Assembly: GCF_002812485.1 (NCBI RefSeq)
Contig: NZ_CP025003.1
Span: 2,046,001 to 2,110,000 of the forward strand
Source of the DNA: Dickeya fangzhongdai
GTDB taxonomy: Bacteria > Pseudomonadota > Gammaproteobacteria > Enterobacterales > Enterobacteriaceae
Direction of reading: 5' to 3'
DNA: 64,000 nt
Shown here: one piece after another, positions 61,540-64,000 of the stretch
Numbering within the stretch: the first letter of the stretch is position 1
Layout: each line of letters begins with the position of its first letter
Position numbers and translations under genes: made by a program
Notes under the pieces: generated by a model
Databases searched by the model: none
What the model saw: the letters and a program-made list of their open reading frames with translations, nothing else
What the model was told of the DNA's origin: nothing

Positions 61540-62238
61540 ATGCGATTGGATAAATTTCTTTCCCAACAGTTGGGGATCAGCCGTTCGCTGATAGCGCGCG
61601 AACTGCGTGCGCAGCGTGTAACGGTAAATGGCGAGGTGGTGAAAAACGGCGCGTTCAAACTGTTGCCGGACCATGAAGTGGCGTTTGACGACAATGTGCT
61701 TGAACAGCAGAACGGGCCGCGTTATTTCATGCTCAATAAGCCGCAGGGGTATGTGTGTTCAACCGACGACCCCGACCATCCGACGATTTTATATTTTATC
61801 GATGAACCGGTGGCGCACAAGCTGCACGCCGCCGGCCGGCTGGATATCGATACCAGCGGTCTGGTGCTGCTGACCGACGACGGCCAGTGGTCGCATCGCA
61901 TTACTTCGCCGAAGCACCATTGCGAAAAAACCTATCTGGTGACGCTGGAACAGCCGCTGGCGCCAGACACCGCGGAGCATTTTCAGGCCGGCGTGCAATT
62001 ACACGGCGAGAAGGACCTTACCCGCCCGGCGACGCTGGAGCCGATTTCTGAGCACCAGGTGCGGTTGACCATCAGCGAAGGTCGCTACCATCAGGTAAAA
62101 CGCATGTTTGCCGCGGTTGGCAACCATGTCGTGGCATTGCATCGTGAACGCATCGGCGCGATTGCGCTGGATGACGCGCTGGAGCCCGGCGAATATCGGC
62201 CGCTGACGCCGGAAGAGGTGGCCAGCATCGGGCAATAG
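61540..62238 (+). CDS. rsuA: 16S rRNA pseudouridine(516) synthase
   Basis: 232 aa (E. coli 231). N-terminal S4 RNA-binding domain ([24 protein letters not shown], split about 1-24), then the catalytic domain with Asp in [15 protein letters not shown] (D104 region) and the [16 protein letters not shown] motif (about 185-200). It makes the single pseudouridine of 16S rRNA at position 516. Neighbours radD and bcr are as in E. coli. Confidence 0.97.
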   Translation: MRLDKFLSQQLGISRSLIARELRAQRVTVNGEVVKNGAFKLLPDHEVAFDDNVLEQQNGPRYFMLNKPQGYVCSTDDPDHPTILYFIDEPVAHKLHAAGRLDIDTSGLVLLTDDGQWSHRITSPKHHCEKTYLVTLEQPLAPDTAEHFQAGVQLHGEKDLTRPATLEPISEHQVRLTISEGRYHQVKRMFAAVGNHVVALHRERIGAIALDDALEPGEYRPLTPEEVASIGQ

Positions 62239-62337
62239 TCGCAAGACCGTCGGCTATCGCTTTGTTCTTTGTTAAGTCCTTTTGTCCGCCGCCGTCAGGT
62301 GGCGGGAAACCGTCGTCTACCTGGAGAACCGCTTTTC

Positions 62338-63519
62338 GTGCAACCACAATCATCCTCGCGCGTCGGTCTGATTTTTATTCTGGGGTTGATATCGATGCTG
62401 ATGCCAATCGCCATCGATATGTATTTACCGGCGCTGCCGGTGATCGCAAAAGAGTTTTCGGTCGATCCGGGTCGGGTGCAGATGACCCTCAGCTCCTATG
62501 TGCTCGGTTTTGCCATCGGTCAGGTTTTTTACGGCCCGATGTCGGACAGCATCGGCCGTAAGCCGGTTATTCTGGGCGGCGTGCTGATTTTTACTCTGGC
62601 CGCTGCCGCCTGCGCGCTGTCGCAAACGGTCGACCAGTTGATTCATATGCGTTTCCTGCACGGCTTGTCGGCCGCGTCGGCCAACGTGGTGATCAACGCG
62701 CTGATGCGGGACATGTTTTCGAAGGATGAATTCTCGCGCATGATGTCGTTCGTGATCCTGGTGATGACGGTGGCGCCGCTGCTGGCGCCGATCATCGGCG
62801 GCGCATTGCTGTTCTGGCTCAGCTGGCACGCGATCTTTTGGACTATCGCCGCCGCGTCGCTGGTGGCGACAGTGCTGGTGTGGCTGTTTATCCGAGAAAC
62901 CCTACCGGCGGAGCGACGGCAGCGTTTCCATTTGCGTACCACGCTGGGGAACTTTTTGCTGTTGGTTCGCCATCGTCGCGTCTTCAGCTATATGTTTGCC
63001 AGCGGACTGTCGTTTTCCGGCATGTTTGCCTTTCTGAGCGCCGGGCCGTTTGTGTATATCGACCTTAATGGCGTGTCGCCCCAGCATTTTGGCTACTATT
63101 TTGCGCTGAACATCGTGTTCCTGTTCCTGATGACATTGCTCAACAGCCGTATCGTGTCGCGTATGGGGGCGATGTTTATGTTCCGGCTGGGGCTGATTAT
63201 CCAGTTTGTGATGGGGATATGGCTGGTGGTGGTCAGCTGCTTCGATTTAGGGTTTATCCCGCTGGTGATCGGCGTCGCGGCATTCGTGGGCTGTGTCGCC
63301 ACGGTGGCGTCCAACGCGATGGCGGTGATTCTCGACGATTTCCCCCATATGGCCGGAACGGCGTCTTCGCTGGCCGGCACCATGCGCTTTGGGTTGGGCT
63401 CGCTGGTAGGAACGTTATTGTCGCTGGCGACGTTCCAGAGCGTATGGCCGATGGTGGGCGCGATGGCGTTCTGCTCGGCAGGCGCATTCGGCTTATTTCT
63501 GTACGCGGGTCGGCGTTAA
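62338..63519 (+). CDS. bcr: Bcr/CflA family multidrug efflux MFS transporter
   Basis: 393 aa from GTG 62338 with GGAG upstream (E. coli Bcr 396). Twelve membrane segments; [14 protein letters not shown] (about 20-33), [17 protein letters not shown] (MFS motif A, about 60-76) and [22 protein letters not shown] (split about 102-123). It exports bicyclomycin, sulfonamides and dipeptides in relatives. The open frame before 62338 is not conserved. Confidence 0.95.
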   Translation: MQPQSSSRVGLIFILGLISMLMPIAIDMYLPALPVIAKEFSVDPGRVQMTLSSYVLGFAIGQVFYGPMSDSIGRKPVILGGVLIFTLAAAACALSQTVDQLIHMRFLHGLSAASANVVINALMRDMFSKDEFSRMMSFVILVMTVAPLLAPIIGGALLFWLSWHAIFWTIAAASLVATVLVWLFIRETLPAERRQRFHLRTTLGNFLLLVRHRRVFSYMFASGLSFSGMFAFLSAGPFVYIDLNGVSPQHFGYYFALNIVFLFLMTLLNSRIVSRMGAMFMFRLGLIIQFVMGIWLVVVSCFDLGFIPLVIGVAAFVGCVATVASNAMAVILDDFPHMAGTASSLAGTMRFGLGSLVGTLLSLATFQSVWPMVGAMAFCSAGAFGLFLYAGRR

Positions 63520-63877
63520 GACGTCTCTTCTGTTCTCCTCTTTCCTGCTTCTGCTGCCGGCAACCCGCCGGCAGCGCCCCGCTTATTGTTCCTAAAATGT
63601 GAAAATATTGAATCGAAAGTGAACGATTTGAAGAAAATGATTGAGATATCGGGAATAAAAGGTTACATATAGCGCAAAACCAGTCAAAATCGTGATCTCG
63701 TTAACGTTTTGAACGGTTACCAATCTGAGCGCCATGCTTCTGGGACGGGCTCATCATGAAAATATGTTGCTTTTTTGTATCCTGATGGTGAGAAAAGAAG
63801 GGTGCATAGCAAAAAATTTTGCTGGGTTATGTTATAATTTTGTGAATTTTAAAGCAGCTTAGCTGAGGAAGACCGCT
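63520..63877. promoter_or_regulatory. Region between bcr and yejG
   Basis: 358 bp, AT-rich in its right half, no gene seen. TATAAT at 63833-63838 is an exact -10 hexamer and should be the yejG promoter, with a leader of about 30 nt. No clear -35 or bcr terminator. Confidence 0.55.
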
Positions 63878-64000
63878 GTGAATACTCTCCAACTTTCGGT
63901 AGTTCATCGCTTGCCGCAAAGTTACCGCTGGTTATCCGGTTTTACTGGCATCAAAGTTGAACCGATTCCGCTTTGCAGCATGGATGACGACAGTTATCTG
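63878..64000 (+). CDS. yejG: YejG family protein (partial, 5' part only)
   Basis: GTG 63878 behind GAGGA; 41 codons are in the window, starting [20 protein letters not shown]. This matches the start of E. coli YejG (xxxLQLSxVHRLPQxYRW). The family is of unknown function and has been linked to aminoglycoside tolerance. In E. coli it is likewise beside bcr. Confidence 0.93.
   Translation, partial: MNTLQLSVVHRLPQSYRWLSGFTGIKVEPIPLCSMDDDSYL

Noticed and set aside
1..64000. CRISPR arrays and ribosomal RNA genes
   Set aside because: Looked for regularly spaced repeats and conserved rRNA segments; none seen. The only short arrays are the tandem repeats listed.

Overview
The window looks like the chromosome of a soft-rot plant pathogen of the Pectobacteriaceae, most likely Dickeya. 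Three observations support this: (i) a pectin methylesterase with a lipoprotein signal (PemB type) preceded by a KdgR-like operator; (ii) moderately high GC in the core genes; (iii) gene order matching Enterobacterales cores, namely ompX-rhtA-dps-glnHPQ and yejG-bcr-rsuA-radD-rplY-yejK-yejL-yejM-tRNA-Pro(GGG). The species cannot be fixed from sequence alone.

Layout. 1-8.9 kb: a partial gene, an unknown 372-aa protein, two tandem class-A-type acid phosphatases with duplicated upstream DNA, a secreted fibronectin-III protein, a LysR regulator divergent from a DsbA-family protein, and an NTF2-like protein. 8.9-14.5 kb: core glnQ-glnP-glnH, dps, rhtA and ompX. 14.5-23.2 kb: a MarR/NimT-type transporter pair, then a LysR regulator divergent from an operon that joins the three 5-oxoprolinase-type subunits (PxpA, PxpB, PxpC) to a biotin carrier protein and a biotin carboxylase, followed by an NCS1 permease. 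23.3-30.2 kb: a small heat-shock protein, then three paralogous small secreted two-cysteine proteins directly followed by a four-gene MacB/TolC/HlyD-type exporter. 30.3-41.5 kb: pemB, glpM, several small envelope proteins, a complete five-gene peptide/nickel-type ABC importer, an HxlR regulator and a chagasin-type cysteine-peptidase inhibitor. 41.5-43.3 kb: a GAF-GGDEF diguanylate cyclase.

43.6-51.3 kb is accessory DNA beside tRNA-Pro(GGG). It holds a decayed arsB next to intact arsC, an IS3-family remnant, an AT-rich gene for a STAND/AAA-type ATPase with an HEPN-like C-terminus (a candidate single-gene defence protein), a complete IS407-group IS3 element inserted in another gene with a 4-bp target duplication, and a P4-type integrase. 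From 51.4 kb the order is core again (yejM, yejL, yejK, then rplY, radD, rsuA, bcr, yejG). It is interrupted between yejK and rplY by a pyrS-pyrR pyruvate-sensing two-component system and its presumed target transporter (YhjX/OFA family), whose promoter carries a recognisable PyrR (YpdB) double site.

The strongest candidates for something undescribed are the three-small-protein plus tripartite exporter cluster (24.3-30.2 kb), the biotin-dependent Pxp cluster (17.3-23.2 kb) and the ATPase-HEPN protein of the tRNA-Pro island. All functional statements are from reading the sequence and from memory of protein families; no search was run.
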